A DNA stretch of 59,595 nucleotides from Gemmatimonadota bacterium (GCA_003220935.1 QHTT01000070.1:1-59595), one strand, 5' to 3'. Shown: positions 43,279-53,032, counted from the stretch's first letter. Made by a program: numbers and translations. The notes: generated from the sequence alone by a model not told the origin.

Positions 43279-44084
43279 ACCGTTTCCGAGTTCGGCCGGC
43301 TGACCTGCTCCAGCGCCGCGGCGGCGTCAGGCCACCGTTCGGCGGGCTCCGGTGTGAGACAGCGGCGTGCCAGCTCCGCCAGCCACGGCGGTAGCGAGCG
43401 CACTTCCTCGAGGGACTCCGCTTGTATCGTGGGGGGCTGGCCTGTGAGCATCTCGTGCAGCAGCACGCCGACCGCGAAAATGTCGTCACGCGGCCCGGTG
43501 GGCGCGCCACCGTTGCGCCGTTCGGGTGCGACGTATGCTGGTGCGCACAACGCCGCGTTGACGGCGCTCGCGATGCCGCTCGGCAAGGCGCGGGTGATGG
43601 CGTCCACGATCCCCGTGTCTGCGACCAGCACCCGCCGGCCAGCGAGCAACACGTTCTCCGGCTTCAGGTCGCCGTGGGGGATGCTCCCGCGGTGCGCGTG
43701 TGCCAGGGCGACGAGGACGTCGCGGAGAATGTCGACGGTCTGGCGTAGTGGCAGCTCGCCGTGGTTCGCCAGCCAGGCACGCAGAGTCGTGCCCTCGATG
43801 AACCGCCGCGTATGGTAGACGATCGAGCCGGCCCGACCCGCACCGCGGGGGGCCACGAGCTGCGCGTGTCCGAGTCGATCGGCGAGCAGCACCAGCTCGC
43901 GCTCGAACACCCGGGCGTCCATCGCAAGCGAGAGCTCGCCCGGCAACACCTTCACCAGCAACTCGGGATCGGTGAGCGGCCCCACGGCGACGAACAGGCG
44001 GCAGTTGCCGACGGGCCGCACTTCGCGCTCGACCCGATACATCGGGCCGAGCGCGTTTTCCAGCGCCGCGCGCAGCTCAGACAT
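43275..44084 (-). CDS. Ser/Thr protein kinase-like protein, degenerate N-lobe
   Basis: From ATG 44084 (MSELRAALENALGPMYRVE) the protein is 269 aa, a bare kinase domain. The catalytic loop HGDLKPENVLL is intact, and the metal loop is DTG rather than DFG (VLVADTGIVDA). The glycine-rich loop is replaced by VGNCRLFVAVGP, although a candidate ATP lysine is present (ELLVKVLPGE). APAYVAPERRNGG marks the activation segment end. It may be a weak kinase or pseudokinase. No membrane helix or sensor is fused. Its stop overlaps the CE4 deacetylase start by 4 nt, so the two are made together. Confidence 0.8.
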   Translation of the reverse strand: MSELRAALENALGPMYRVEREVRPVGNCRLFVAVGPLTDPELLVKVLPGELSLAMDARVFERELVLLADRLGHAQLVAPRGAGRAGSIVYHTRRFIEGTTLRAWLANHGELPLRQTVDILRDVLVALAHAHRGSIPHGDLKPENVLLAGRRVLVADTGIVDAITRALPSGIASAVNAALCAPAYVAPERRNGGAPTGPRDDIFAVGVLLHEMLTGQPPTIQAESLEEVRSLPPWLAELARRCLTPEPAERWPDAAAALEQVSRPNSETV

Positions 44085-44155
44085 GGGCCGCAACCTTGCG
44101 CGCGCGTCCGAGGGTGTCAAGCGACCGATCCCCTCGCGAGGGCGTCATGCCGTTG

Positions 44156-44557
44156 CTACGCGTGCGTGGCGCGAAGCTCCGTCCATTCAACCTGCCGGGC
44201 CTCGATGGTCTCGCGCACCTGGCGCTCGCGCGCGCTCAGCGCGGCCCCCCCCGTCTTCACTTCGACGAACACGACGCGCCGCAGCTGGCCCTCGTCTAGC
44301 CCGTCGAACACCACAAGGTCGACCGGCGTGCCGAGAAATCGCGCGTCCTTCGGGTTGAAATGAAAGTCGGGGAGGTATGGGACCAGCTGCTCATGCACCT
44401 TGCCGACGGTGACGGCGTGACTGCGCTGAATGGCGTCCTGCCGGATGGCGTCCGTATAGCGGGATTTCCAGGCTTGAACGTACAGTAGGGCCAGGAGCAC
44501 GCCGATGCCGACACCGATGATGAGCGCGACGAACGTGACGACCAGTTTCACGGTCAC
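44156..44557 (-). CDS. Membrane-anchored Holliday-junction-resolvase-like nuclease
   Basis: This 133-aa protein has an N-terminal membrane helix (about residues 4-27) and a short coiled region. The conserved block KVHEQLVPYLPDFHFNPKDARFLG (split here at PYLP) is followed by TPVDLVVFDGL and VVFVEVKTGG. This is the pattern of COG4741-type proteins related to archaeal Holliday junction resolvases, with the PD-(D/E)xK core as VDLVVF...EVKTG. The cellular role is unknown. The GTG start (44557) is poorly supported. It sits alone between two kinase genes. Confidence 0.8.
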   Translation of the reverse strand: MTVKLVVTFVALIIGVGIGVLLALLYVQAWKSRYTDAIRQDAIQRSHAVTVGKVHEQLVPYLPDFHFNPKDARFLGTPVDLVVFDGLDEGQLRRVVFVEVKTGGAALSARERQVRETIEARQVEWTELRATHA

Positions 44558-44606
44558 CTCACAGAGGGGTTTCAGCGACCATCGCCGTCCTACGGGGTTG
44601 TGGCCG

Positions 44607-46856
44607 CTACAGTCTCATTTTCCTGAGCAGCACGTCCAGACCGGGGTGCCCGCGTAGCGGATCCAGGATCGGATTCACCTTGAGATACGCCAGCCACCCA
44701 CGCCGCTCCTGGTAGGCTCGCTCGACCCAGTCAAGCGCCTGCGGCCACTGCTCCAGCCCCAGGTGCAGCATGGCGTAGGCGACCGGTGACACGTACCCCG
44801 TCCGTCGGAGCGCGTCGAGCTCCGCGAGCTGGTCTTCCGCTTCGGCCCGCCTGCCCGTGCGCGCGAGCACGTAGCCCAGCGTCGCGATCGTGTAAGGGCC
44901 GCTGCCGGGAAGCGCCATCGCCTCGCGGGTCGCCCGCTCCGCCTCGGCCCACTGCCCCTGCTGTGCGAGGGCAAGGGCGAGGAAGCGGTAGGTCTCAAAT
45001 GCGGTGGGATTCATCGCGAGCGCCCGGGAGAGGTGATAGCGCGCCTGATCGTAGCGCCGCGCGTAGTAGTAGGCGAACCCCATGCTGCGGCGGATCGAGA
45101 CCGAGGCGGGATCGAGCTCCAGCGCAGTGTGGCCGGCGACCAGTGCCTCGTCGAGCCGCCCCATCGCCGCGAGGAAGAACGCGAACCATTGGTGGGCGGT
45201 GGGATAGCGGGGGTCGAGCTCGATCGCCCGCTGGAATTCCCGTCCGGCTCCGTCCCAGTCCCAGTCGTAAATGAACAGCGCCCAGCCGAGCGAGGCATGA
45301 GCCTCCGCGACGGTCTCGTCCAACTCGAGCGCCTTGCGCGCGTACCCCTTGGCCCGAGCGAACCCGTCGGCCACCGCGACACTGCGGTAGTCCAGTTGCA
45401 GGGCGTACGAGTCCGAAAGGCCAGCGTACGCCGGGGCGTAGGCCGGATCTTCGGCGATCGCCTGCTCGAAACAGCGAATCGCCTCTGTGATATCCTCTTG
45501 CGTACGCTTGTTCCAGGCGTAGCGGCCCTTCAAGTACAGCCCGTAGGCAGCGAGGCTGCGGGTGTACCGCTTGGCGACGGGCGCGGCAGGAGCGGCGAGG
45601 TCGGCGAACGACGTCACCCGCAACGTGTCGACGATGGTGCGGGCGATCTCCTCCTGAATGGCGAACACGTCCGCGAAGGTACGGTCGTAGCGCTCCGACC
45701 AAAGCAGCTGCCCATCCTCGGTCGAGGTGAGCTGCGCCGTGATCCGCAGCCGCTCCCCCGAGCGACGCACCGTGCCCTCGAGCACCCAAGCGGCGCCGAG
45801 CAGGGCGCCGGTGGCGCGGACGTCCTGCGGCTTTCCCTTCAGCGCGAACACGGACGTGCGCGAGGCTACCCGCAGCCCCTCCACGCCTGCCAGGGCCGCG
45901 ATCAGCTCGTCCGTGATGCCGTCGCTCAGGTACTCGTTGTCCGGGTCCGGGCTTGCGTTGACGAAGGGGAGCACGGCGATGCAACGGGCGGCCGTCCACG
46001 AGACCGGACCACCCGGCGCTGAGCCCTGCCCTTGCAGCGCCGCGACGAACGCCCCGGCCGATGCGAAGCGGTCGGCCGGGTCCTTCGCGAGCGCCCGGCC
46101 GAGCGCCCGCTCGACGTGGGGCGGCACTTCCGGCCGGAGTGCGCGGAGGGGGCGGGGCGTTTCCGTGACCTGCTTTGCCATGGTGGCACGCGGCCCCGGG
46201 CCGAGTATCGGCGGCTCGCCCGCCAGCATCTCATACACGATGCAGCCGAGGCTGTAGACATCACTCGGGCTTCCCAGGTTCTGCTCTCCGGCCGCTTGCT
46301 CCGGGCTCATGTACTCAGGCGTGCCCAGCGTGAGGCCGACCTCGGTCACCGCGTCCCTCCCTGCCCCGCTCGCGGCGCGGGCGATGCCGAAGTCGGCGAG
46401 CACCGCGTGGCCGTCGGCGAACAGGATGTTCTCGGGTTTCACGTCGCGGTGGACGAAGCCCTCCCGGTGGGCATAGTCGAGCGCTGCCCCGACGTCGCGC
46501 GCGATGCGAATCGCCTCCGGCAGCGCGAGCCGGGGCTCACGCGCGAGCCGTTGGCGCAGCGAGCCCCCCGGCACATGGGGCATGACGTAGTACAGCAGGC
46601 CGCCTGCCTCGCCGGAATCGATGAGCGGTAGGATGTGCGGGTGGGTGAGGCGTGCGGCAATGCGGATCTCGCGCAGAAACCGCGCCGCGCCGAGGTGCGC
46701 CACGAGCTCCGCTTGCAACACCTTGATCGCGACCTTGCGACCGTGCTTCCGATCCTCCGCCAGATAGACGGCGGCCATCCCGCCCCGGGCGAGCTCACGC
46801 TCGATGCCGTAGCGGTCGGCGAGGGTGGAAGCGAGCGCGGCCGGCGTCTCCGCCAT
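44607..46856 (-). CDS. Ser/Thr protein kinase with TolB-like and TPR regions
   Basis: This 749-aa protein has an N-terminal kinase (residues about 16-275) with RELARGGMAAVYLAED (Gly loop), VAIKVL (ATP Lys), VHRDVKPENILF, LADFGIARA and GTPEYMSPEQAAG. It should be active. A second region from about 290 (IAVLPFVNASPDPDNEYLSD ... GLRVASRTSVF) matches the TolB-like N-terminal module seen in adenylate cyclase/TPR regulators. At least seven TPR-like repeats fill residues 430-740. There is no membrane helix, so it is probably cytoplasmic. This architecture is frequent in Gemmatimonadota. The target is unknown. Confidence 0.9.
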   Translation of the reverse strand: MAETPAALASTLADRYGIERELARGGMAAVYLAEDRKHGRKVAIKVLQAELVAHLGAARFLREIRIAARLTHPHILPLIDSGEAGGLLYYVMPHVPGGSLRQRLAREPRLALPEAIRIARDVGAALDYAHREGFVHRDVKPENILFADGHAVLADFGIARAASGAGRDAVTEVGLTLGTPEYMSPEQAAGEQNLGSPSDVYSLGCIVYEMLAGEPPILGPGPRATMAKQVTETPRPLRALRPEVPPHVERALGRALAKDPADRFASAGAFVAALQGQGSAPGGPVSWTAARCIAVLPFVNASPDPDNEYLSDGITDELIAALAGVEGLRVASRTSVFALKGKPQDVRATGALLGAAWVLEGTVRRSGERLRITAQLTSTEDGQLLWSERYDRTFADVFAIQEEIARTIVDTLRVTSFADLAAPAAPVAKRYTRSLAAYGLYLKGRYAWNKRTQEDITEAIRCFEQAIAEDPAYAPAYAGLSDSYALQLDYRSVAVADGFARAKGYARKALELDETVAEAHASLGWALFIYDWDWDGAGREFQRAIELDPRYPTAHQWFAFFLAAMGRLDEALVAGHTALELDPASVSIRRSMGFAYYYARRYDQARYHLSRALAMNPTAFETYRFLALALAQQGQWAEAERATREAMALPGSGPYTIATLGYVLARTGRRAEAEDQLAELDALRRTGYVSPVAYAMLHLGLEQWPQALDWVERAYQERRGWLAYLKVNPILDPLRGHPGLDVLLRKMRL

Positions 46857-46950
46857 CAGGCCCTGAATATGCCCGCGGCTGGCGTCTCTGGCGACCCTCG
46901 AGTCCCGCGACTATCGTGAAGATTCACCCTTCGAGGCAACGTTGCAGCGC

Positions 46951-48723
46951 ATGGGCGATCTCATCTCTCGCCGCGACTGGCTGGCGGCCGTGGCCGCGGC
47001 GGGCGCGGGGGCGGTGGTGGCACCGCAGTCCAGCGTCGGACCGGCTCCGGTGGGGCGCCCCGAGCCCCGTCCCATCCTGCCGCTCACGTCCACGAGCGAT
47101 GTGTTCTCGCCGAGTCATGGCCGGGCGTTCATGCGATTCAGCTTTGCCTTCCCCGAGCCGTCGGTCGAGTTCGAGGGCCACCGCTTCGGCTTTCTCGTGT
47201 TCACGCGGGAGAATGCCTACGGCCTCGACGCCAGTCGCATGACCGCTGAGCGCACGGCAGGTGGGTTGGAGATCCGCTGCACCGGCCTCGTATGGGCAGG
47301 GGGCCAGCAAACGGCCCCGGGTCGCGTGACCGCCCAGCTGCGGAAGGACGGCGACTTTCTCGAGTGGGATGTCACGGCAGAGATGGACCAGCCCATCAAG
47401 GCTGTCACTAGCGTGATCCGCGACGTGCCGCGCGGACAGGTTTCGGCGGCGGGGAACGAGCCATTCGATCCGCGCGACAACGAGCTGCTCTACGGCTATC
47501 CGTTCGGGGGCGGGGACCTGTTCGGCGGCAACACTGCCTGGAGTCTCTCGACGCCGCTCGTGATCGTGCAGCGCGCCGAGGGCGACTGCGTCTTTCTCTC
47601 GTCGCTCGACGATCGCGTCCGCGCCAAGCGCTTCTTCTTCCAGCCGGGCGAGCAGGCCTATCGCCTCGAGGCCGTGTTCGAGGCCGAAGGCTGGATCGAC
47701 CAGACCACGGTCCGAGTTCCCACCTGGCGCCTGGGCCGGAGCAAGACGCTGGACGACGCGGTGCAAGCGCACACCACCCACCTCGAGCACGCTTACCATC
47801 TCGAGCCGTGGGAGACCCGGCGCGACGCCCCGGACTGGCTGCGCCGTCTCGCGCTCGTCGTCGCGTTCCATGGCATGCACTACACCGGCTACGTGTTCAA
47901 CGACTACGCCCGCATGCTCGAGATTGCGCGGTGGGTGGCGACGCTCATCCCCCCGGACCGCGTGCTCCTCTTCCTACCAGCCTGGGACGGCCGCTATTAC
48001 TGGGATTATCCGCTGTACCGCGCTTCCGATCGCATGGGTGGCGAGGGGGGGCTGAAGCGCCTCATCCGGGAATCACAGCGCCTGGGTTACCGCGTGATGC
48101 CGATGTTCGGAGCCAACGCCGCCAATCGCCGCCAGCCGGTCTTCGCGCGGATGGCCGATGCGGCGACGCACAAGATCGACGCGGATCGCTTCGACGTGAA
48201 CTGGGTGGACTGGGACAACGACCGTCACCAGGAGGGCTGGTTGTCTTACATGAATCTCGGGGTCGCGTCGTGGCGCGACTGGCTTAGCGCGCGCATCGCT
48301 GATGTGATCGAACGCTATCACGTTGACGCGTACTTCCTCGACATCGCCGGCGGCTGGGTCAACAACCCCCAGGCCGATATGCACGAGGGAATGCGGCAGC
48401 TCGTGCACGAGCTCCGGGCCCGGTATCCGCAGGTCATGCCGTGCGGCGAGATGCATTACGACGCGCTGCTCGAGTTCATTCCGCTTTACCAGGTCGGCCT
48501 GGGGCGGGCAGCCCGCTACGCTCGCGCGTTCTCGCACTTGAGCCACGCGGCACCGGGGCTCGGCAGCTCGGGGGTGCATGAGTCCGGCTTCAGCCGCTTC
48601 CGGCACGAGACGCTGGGGCTCGCGCCTGGCACGATCCCTACCCTGACCGTGGTGGACGACACGTTCACCGGCCATCAGTCGATGATGGAGGCGGTGATCG
48701 CGCGGGCGAAGCAGCGGATGTGA
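46951..48723 (+). CDS. Tat-exported TIM-barrel hydrolase, family not assigned
   Basis: From ATG 46951 the product (590 aa) starts MGDLISRRDWLAAVAAAGAG, a twin-arginine signal. A beta-rich domain covers about residues 45-270. The second half looks like a glycosidase barrel: LALVVAFHGMHYTGYVFNDY, LLFLPAWDGRYYWDYPLY, YHVDAYFLDIAGGWVNNP (candidate catalytic Asp) and MPCGEMHYDALLEF (candidate Glu). It resembles the DUF6259-type putative glycosidases, but I could not place it firmly. It lies amid GH51, GH2, GH127 and GH130 genes, and is divergent from the TPR kinase and convergent with GH127. Confidence 0.7.
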   Translation: MGDLISRRDWLAAVAAAGAGAVVAPQSSVGPAPVGRPEPRPILPLTSTSDVFSPSHGRAFMRFSFAFPEPSVEFEGHRFGFLVFTRENAYGLDASRMTAERTAGGLEIRCTGLVWAGGQQTAPGRVTAQLRKDGDFLEWDVTAEMDQPIKAVTSVIRDVPRGQVSAAGNEPFDPRDNELLYGYPFGGGDLFGGNTAWSLSTPLVIVQRAEGDCVFLSSLDDRVRAKRFFFQPGEQAYRLEAVFEAEGWIDQTTVRVPTWRLGRSKTLDDAVQAHTTHLEHAYHLEPWETRRDAPDWLRRLALVVAFHGMHYTGYVFNDYARMLEIARWVATLIPPDRVLLFLPAWDGRYYWDYPLYRASDRMGGEGGLKRLIRESQRLGYRVMPMFGANAANRRQPVFARMADAATHKIDADRFDVNWVDWDNDRHQEGWLSYMNLGVASWRDWLSARIADVIERYHVDAYFLDIAGGWVNNPQADMHEGMRQLVHELRARYPQVMPCGEMHYDALLEFIPLYQVGLGRAARYARAFSHLSHAAPGLGSSGVHESGFSRFRHETLGLAPGTIPTLTVVDDTFTGHQSMMEAVIARAKQRM

Positions 48724-48737
48724 GAGGAGCCGGGACG

Positions 48738-51233
48738 CTAGCGCTCGGCGTCCCCGCGAATCAGCCGCAGCCCGAAGACGGTCGCGATCTGGCTCCCTGG
48801 CTTCGCTTGGAAGCGCACCGTCACCTTGCTCTTGCCACGGACTACGTCTTCGGGGAGGCGATACTCGAGATCGAAGAAACGATGCGGGTCGGTTAGGCCG
48901 AGCTGTTGGTTGCCGATGCTGCGGCCGTCCACCTGAATCTCGAAATCGGCCGGGGTGCCCCTCCGGTCGCCGCTGAAGTAGGTCGCAATGAGCACCATCG
49001 GATGTGCGGGATCCACCGACAGGTCGTAGGAGAACCACGTCCGGCCCCTGCGGCCCGGCCGGCCCAGCATTCGCTGTGGCACGGCGCCCTCGCCGGCCTG
49101 ATAATTGAATTGCCGCTCGAAGACGACCTCCCCGGGCTGCAGGTACACAACGGTAGCCGCTGCGAGTTTTCGTAGCCGTTCCGCCTCCGCTGCGTAGGCG
49201 CCCTTCTGCTGATCCCATTCGGTCGGCGTAAACAGGTCCCAGTACGTCGAGTACGTCCGGCGGTGCAGCCGGAAGAACGGTTGGAAGGCGACATCGTTCA
49301 GCTGGCCTCGGGCGTCGGGCTCGCGGCCCACGCCGTCGGTGCGGAAATGGCCGGGGGCGCCGGCGACAGGCTGCAACCAGGTCGCTACCGGATCTGCTGT
49401 CACGAACACCGGGACCTTCGGCGGCGCGGGCCGCTCCCCTTCCCCTCGGTGCCCGTCCGGCTCGGGCCCCAAGTCGCCCGCGAGCACCAGCGGGCCCCAC
49501 ATGAGCGACACGCGGTGCGGGTTGTCGGGCAGGGGCTCGAGGTGGAGCGCCTTGGGCAGCGCGACCTCCACCACGTCGCCGCTCCTCCACAAGCGCTTGA
49601 GTTTCACATACGAGCTTGCGTCGTACGGCGGGCGGCGGTACTGGCTCCGGCCGCTCTGATCGAAGCTGTCGGGCGCGGGCTCCTGACCCGGCGCCACGAC
49701 CGTCTGGCCGTTGAGCCTCACCCGGAATCCTTGGCCGGCCCAATAGGGACGGCGCAACGCCAGCGTGAATTGCTGCGGCGCCTCGAGGCGCAGCGCCAGC
49801 TTCGCAGTTTCCCCCTCGGGGAAGTCGGTTTCCATTGCCAGTTGCACGCCGGCCTTGGCCCAGGTGGCGCTGGAGGGCACGTACAAGTTCACCCAGAGCC
49901 GGCCGTCCGCCTCGTAATAGATCCCGTCGCCGTGCAGGGCGTGGCTTTCCATGCCGGTTCCCACGTCGCACGTGAAGTCCCGGAACATGTCCTGATACTC
50001 GTGCGTCACCGCCGGGCCCACCGGCACCATGTAGCACACCCGCCCGTCCTCGGGGTCGATCGACGCGAGGATGTGATTGAACAGCGCGCGCTCGTGGTAG
50101 TCGGCGTAGTGCGGGTCAGGCCAGAAGGAGAACAGCCGGCGCGTGAGCTTGAGCATGTTGTAGACGTTGCACGTCTCGGCGGTACGCCCGTCGATCCAGT
50201 CGCTCAGCTCGTCCGCCGGGCCGAAGTACTCGTCCTTGCCGTGGCCGCCGCTCGAGAAGCTGTGATGTTGCACCACGCGATCCCAGAAGAACCCGGCCGC
50301 GAGCAGGTCGGCCGGTGTGCCCGTGTAGAGGAAGCGGGCTGCCGAGCCGAGGATCTTGGGGATCTGCGTGTTGGCGTGCGTGCCGGCGAGGTCGTCCTCA
50401 TGGCGCTCGAGCGGCTCGAGGAACGCGCGGTGCTCGAACTTGTAGGAGAGCGCGAGCCAGCGCGCGTCGCCCGTGTCGGCGTACAGGTCGCACATCACCT
50501 CGTTCATGCCGCCGAACTCGGTGTTCAGCATGTGCTGTAACTGCGTGTCGTCGAGCCCGGAGAGGATGCGATCGGCCCAAGCGGCGAACTTGATCTCGAC
50601 CGCGAGCGCCGTGCGGTTCCCGGTGTGACGATACGCGTCGCGTAGCCCGGCGTACGTCTTGTGCAGTATGTACCAGGGGGACCACTCGCCGTTCAAGTCG
50701 AACGCGGCCGAGCGGATCTCACCCCGGGCCAGCTCGCCGAACGCTCTCCGGCCTCCTTTGAGCGCGCTCAGGTAGCCGTCCCCGTGGGCGTCCTGCACCT
50801 GTTTCAGCTCCCCCACGATGTAGTCCGCCCGCTGCTTGAACCGCGCGTCGCCGGTGGCGGCCCACATCAGGCTCACCGCCGAGAGGTGATGACCCGCGAT
50901 GTGACCGGTGAGGTTCCGGCCGTCTCCGTCCCAGCCGCCGTACGGCTCGGCCTTCGGCGGGAGGCCGGCGCGGTCCCGGTAGTACGCCAGCATCCGGTCG
51001 GGCTCGAGCGCGAGCAAGTAGCGGGCGTCCAGCTCCTGGGCGTGCTTGAGCGGTCCCGCCTGCAGCCGGACGGCGCTCAAGGGGAGCGGCCAGGCCTTGA
51101 CGACGTCGGATGCGCGGGCGCGGGGCGCTCGGGCCTCCGCTTCAACGAGCAGGGGTGAGTAGCCCAGCAGCGGTAGTGCCCCCGCTCCCGCGCCCAGACC
51201 GAGCTTGATGGCGTTGCGGCGCGACAGGGTCAT
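48738..51233 (-). CDS. Beta-L-arabinofuranosidase family GH127 (DUF1680), Tat-exported
   Basis: GH127 enzymes remove beta-L-arabinofuranose, as from plant extensins and rhamnogalacturonan II. ATG 51233 has GGAGG 8 nt upstream and gives MTLSRRNAIKLGLGAGAGAL, a twin-arginine signal; the frame is open further upstream but antisense-like. The 831-aa protein has NLTGHIAGHHLSAVSLMWAA, YILHKTYAGLRDAY, GGMNEVMCDLYADTGD, TAETCNVYNMLKLTRRLF (with the conserved Glu/Cys pair of the zinc-cysteine site) and a beta-sandwich C-terminus with an added malectin/CBM-like part. The symporter gene lies 11 nt upstream. Confidence 0.9.
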   Translation of the reverse strand: MTLSRRNAIKLGLGAGAGALPLLGYSPLLVEAEARAPRARASDVVKAWPLPLSAVRLQAGPLKHAQELDARYLLALEPDRMLAYYRDRAGLPPKAEPYGGWDGDGRNLTGHIAGHHLSAVSLMWAATGDARFKQRADYIVGELKQVQDAHGDGYLSALKGGRRAFGELARGEIRSAAFDLNGEWSPWYILHKTYAGLRDAYRHTGNRTALAVEIKFAAWADRILSGLDDTQLQHMLNTEFGGMNEVMCDLYADTGDARWLALSYKFEHRAFLEPLERHEDDLAGTHANTQIPKILGSAARFLYTGTPADLLAAGFFWDRVVQHHSFSSGGHGKDEYFGPADELSDWIDGRTAETCNVYNMLKLTRRLFSFWPDPHYADYHERALFNHILASIDPEDGRVCYMVPVGPAVTHEYQDMFRDFTCDVGTGMESHALHGDGIYYEADGRLWVNLYVPSSATWAKAGVQLAMETDFPEGETAKLALRLEAPQQFTLALRRPYWAGQGFRVRLNGQTVVAPGQEPAPDSFDQSGRSQYRRPPYDASSYVKLKRLWRSGDVVEVALPKALHLEPLPDNPHRVSLMWGPLVLAGDLGPEPDGHRGEGERPAPPKVPVFVTADPVATWLQPVAGAPGHFRTDGVGREPDARGQLNDVAFQPFFRLHRRTYSTYWDLFTPTEWDQQKGAYAAEAERLRKLAAATVVYLQPGEVVFERQFNYQAGEGAVPQRMLGRPGRRGRTWFSYDLSVDPAHPMVLIATYFSGDRRGTPADFEIQVDGRSIGNQQLGLTDPHRFFDLEYRLPEDVVRGKSKVTVRFQAKPGSQIATVFGLRLIRGDAER

Positions 51234-51244
51234 CGTCCCCCTCC

Positions 51245-52996
51245 TCAGCCTGTGAAGTACAGATAGGCGAGCAGGATAAGCCCGAGCACGATGCCCGAGT
51301 TGATCACGTCCCAGCGGTTCCAGCTCGCCCGCGACTGTTCGCGGCTTTCTGCCGTCACCGTGCCGAACGTCAGGTTGGTGACCTGCGCCGCCTCGGGCGC
51401 CGCCGTCGCAGAGCTCACGACGATCATCGTGAGACATGAGACGACGAAAATGAACAGGCTGTAGTACTGAAAATAGATGTTGTTGACGATCCAGAGAAAC
51501 GAGCCGGTCGGGTACCCCTGGGCGAAGCCCGCCATCCCGAGACTCACCGGCGTATCGACGGCGAGGCGGAAGGCCCCGAGCAGGAAGCCGACGATCAACG
51601 CGGCGAGGCAGCCTTTCGCGTTCAAGCGTTTGAACGTCACGCCTAGAAAGAACACGGCGAAGATCGGCGGTGCCAGATAGCCCTGGACGCCCTGCAGATA
51701 GTCGTACAACCCCTTCGAGCCCTGGATCACGGGGATCCACAGCAGACTGATGAGCACCATCGCGACGGTCGCCAGCCGGCCGACCCGGACGAGCTCGTGC
51801 TGGTTCGATTGTGGCTTCAGTCGCTGGTAGAAGTCGATCGTGAACAGCGTGGACGAGGCGTTGAACGCGCCCGCCAGCGAGCTCATCAGGGCCGCCAGCA
51901 GCCCGGCGACCACCATCCCGCGGATCCCCGCGGGCATGACAGTGGTGACCATGAGGGGGAAGGCGGCCTGCGCTACGTTGGGGATCGCGCGGCCGTCGGC
52001 GCCCACCATCATCGCGAGGCCCGGCGCCCGTCCCGTCTTCGCCAGGGCGAGGGCGATCATGCCCGGGATGATGAAAATGAACACGGGGAGGAGCTTCAAG
52101 AACGCGGCGCAGATCGATCCCCGCCGCGCCTCGCGCTCGTCCCGCGCCCCCAGCGCGCGTTGCACGATGTACTGGTCTGTGGTCCAGTACCACAGCCCGA
52201 TGATCGGGGCGCAGAACAGCATGCCGAGCCACGGGTAGTTGCCGTTGAAGTACCACGCGATCCGCGTGGGCTCCTTGACCGCGGCCCAAGTGCCGGTCAA
52301 GCCGTGGGGAACGAGCGGCTTCCACAAGTTGAACATGTCCGGATCGAGGACCGCCCGCAGCTCATGCCAGCCTCCGAGCGCCCTGAGGCCGAAGAGGGTG
52401 AGCAGCGCGGAGCCTGTCACCAGCAGTATCGTCTGCAGGGCGTCGGTGTACGCCACGGCACGCATCCCTCCCAGTACCGTGTAGAGCCCGGTCAGCAGCA
52501 CGACCGCCACCGATCCGATCCAGAAGCTGTTGAACGCTCCGATGCGCAGCTCGGGGAGCAGCACGCCGAACACGACCCCGCCCGCGAAGATGCCGACGGC
52601 GAGCTTGGTCAGCACGTAGGCCACGAGCGAGATGAGCGAGAGCACCGAGCGGGCCGCGGGGGAGAAGCGCCGCTCGAGGAACTCCGGCATGGTGAACACC
52701 ATGGTGCGGGCGTAAAACGGTACCATCACCCACCCGAGCACGAGGAGGCACCAAGCGTGCAGCTCGTAGTGCGCCAGCGCGACGCCGCTCGTCGCCCCGG
52801 CCCCGGCCAGGCCCACGAGATGCTCGGAGCCGATGTTGGACGCGAAGATCGACGCGCCCACGACGAACCAGCCGAGGTGGCGGCTCGCCAAGAAGTAGTC
52901 GTCGGCGGTGTCGCGGCGTCGTTTCAGGACCCAGGACGTGAGCGCCGCGATCGCGGCGAAGTAGCCTGCGACGATCAGCCAGTCCAGCGTGCTCAT
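51245..52996 (-). CDS. Sodium:solute symporter (SSS, sugar-type)
   Basis: This 583-aa protein has about 14 membrane helices. SSS/SGLT hallmarks are DDYFLASRHLGWFVVGASIFASNIGSEH (sodium site; in part ASIFASNIGSEHLVG), YTVLGGMRAVAYTDALQT and GLLAALMSSLAGAFNASSTLF. It resembles the SglT/YidK group that imports sugars with Na+. In an operon with GH127 (11-nt gap) and GH130 (36-nt gap), it is the likely importer of the released arabinose or other sugar. Start ATG 52996 (MSTLDWLIVAGYF). Confidence 0.92.
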   Translation of the reverse strand: MSTLDWLIVAGYFAAIAALTSWVLKRRRDTADDYFLASRHLGWFVVGASIFASNIGSEHLVGLAGAGATSGVALAHYELHAWCLLVLGWVMVPFYARTMVFTMPEFLERRFSPAARSVLSLISLVAYVLTKLAVGIFAGGVVFGVLLPELRIGAFNSFWIGSVAVVLLTGLYTVLGGMRAVAYTDALQTILLVTGSALLTLFGLRALGGWHELRAVLDPDMFNLWKPLVPHGLTGTWAAVKEPTRIAWYFNGNYPWLGMLFCAPIIGLWYWTTDQYIVQRALGARDEREARRGSICAAFLKLLPVFIFIIPGMIALALAKTGRAPGLAMMVGADGRAIPNVAQAAFPLMVTTVMPAGIRGMVVAGLLAALMSSLAGAFNASSTLFTIDFYQRLKPQSNQHELVRVGRLATVAMVLISLLWIPVIQGSKGLYDYLQGVQGYLAPPIFAVFFLGVTFKRLNAKGCLAALIVGFLLGAFRLAVDTPVSLGMAGFAQGYPTGSFLWIVNNIYFQYYSLFIFVVSCLTMIVVSSATAAPEAAQVTNLTFGTVTAESREQSRASWNRWDVINSGIVLGLILLAYLYFTG

Positions 52997-53032
52997 GCGT
53001 CTCCATTCGTGGTGGAAGGTCGCCCGTAGTCC

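Noticed and set aside
51234..52325. Upstream continuation of the GH127 frame into the symporter gene
   Set aside because: The symporter occupies this DNA in another frame with clear membrane helices; GH127 starts at 51233 after a GGAGG site and with a Tat signal.
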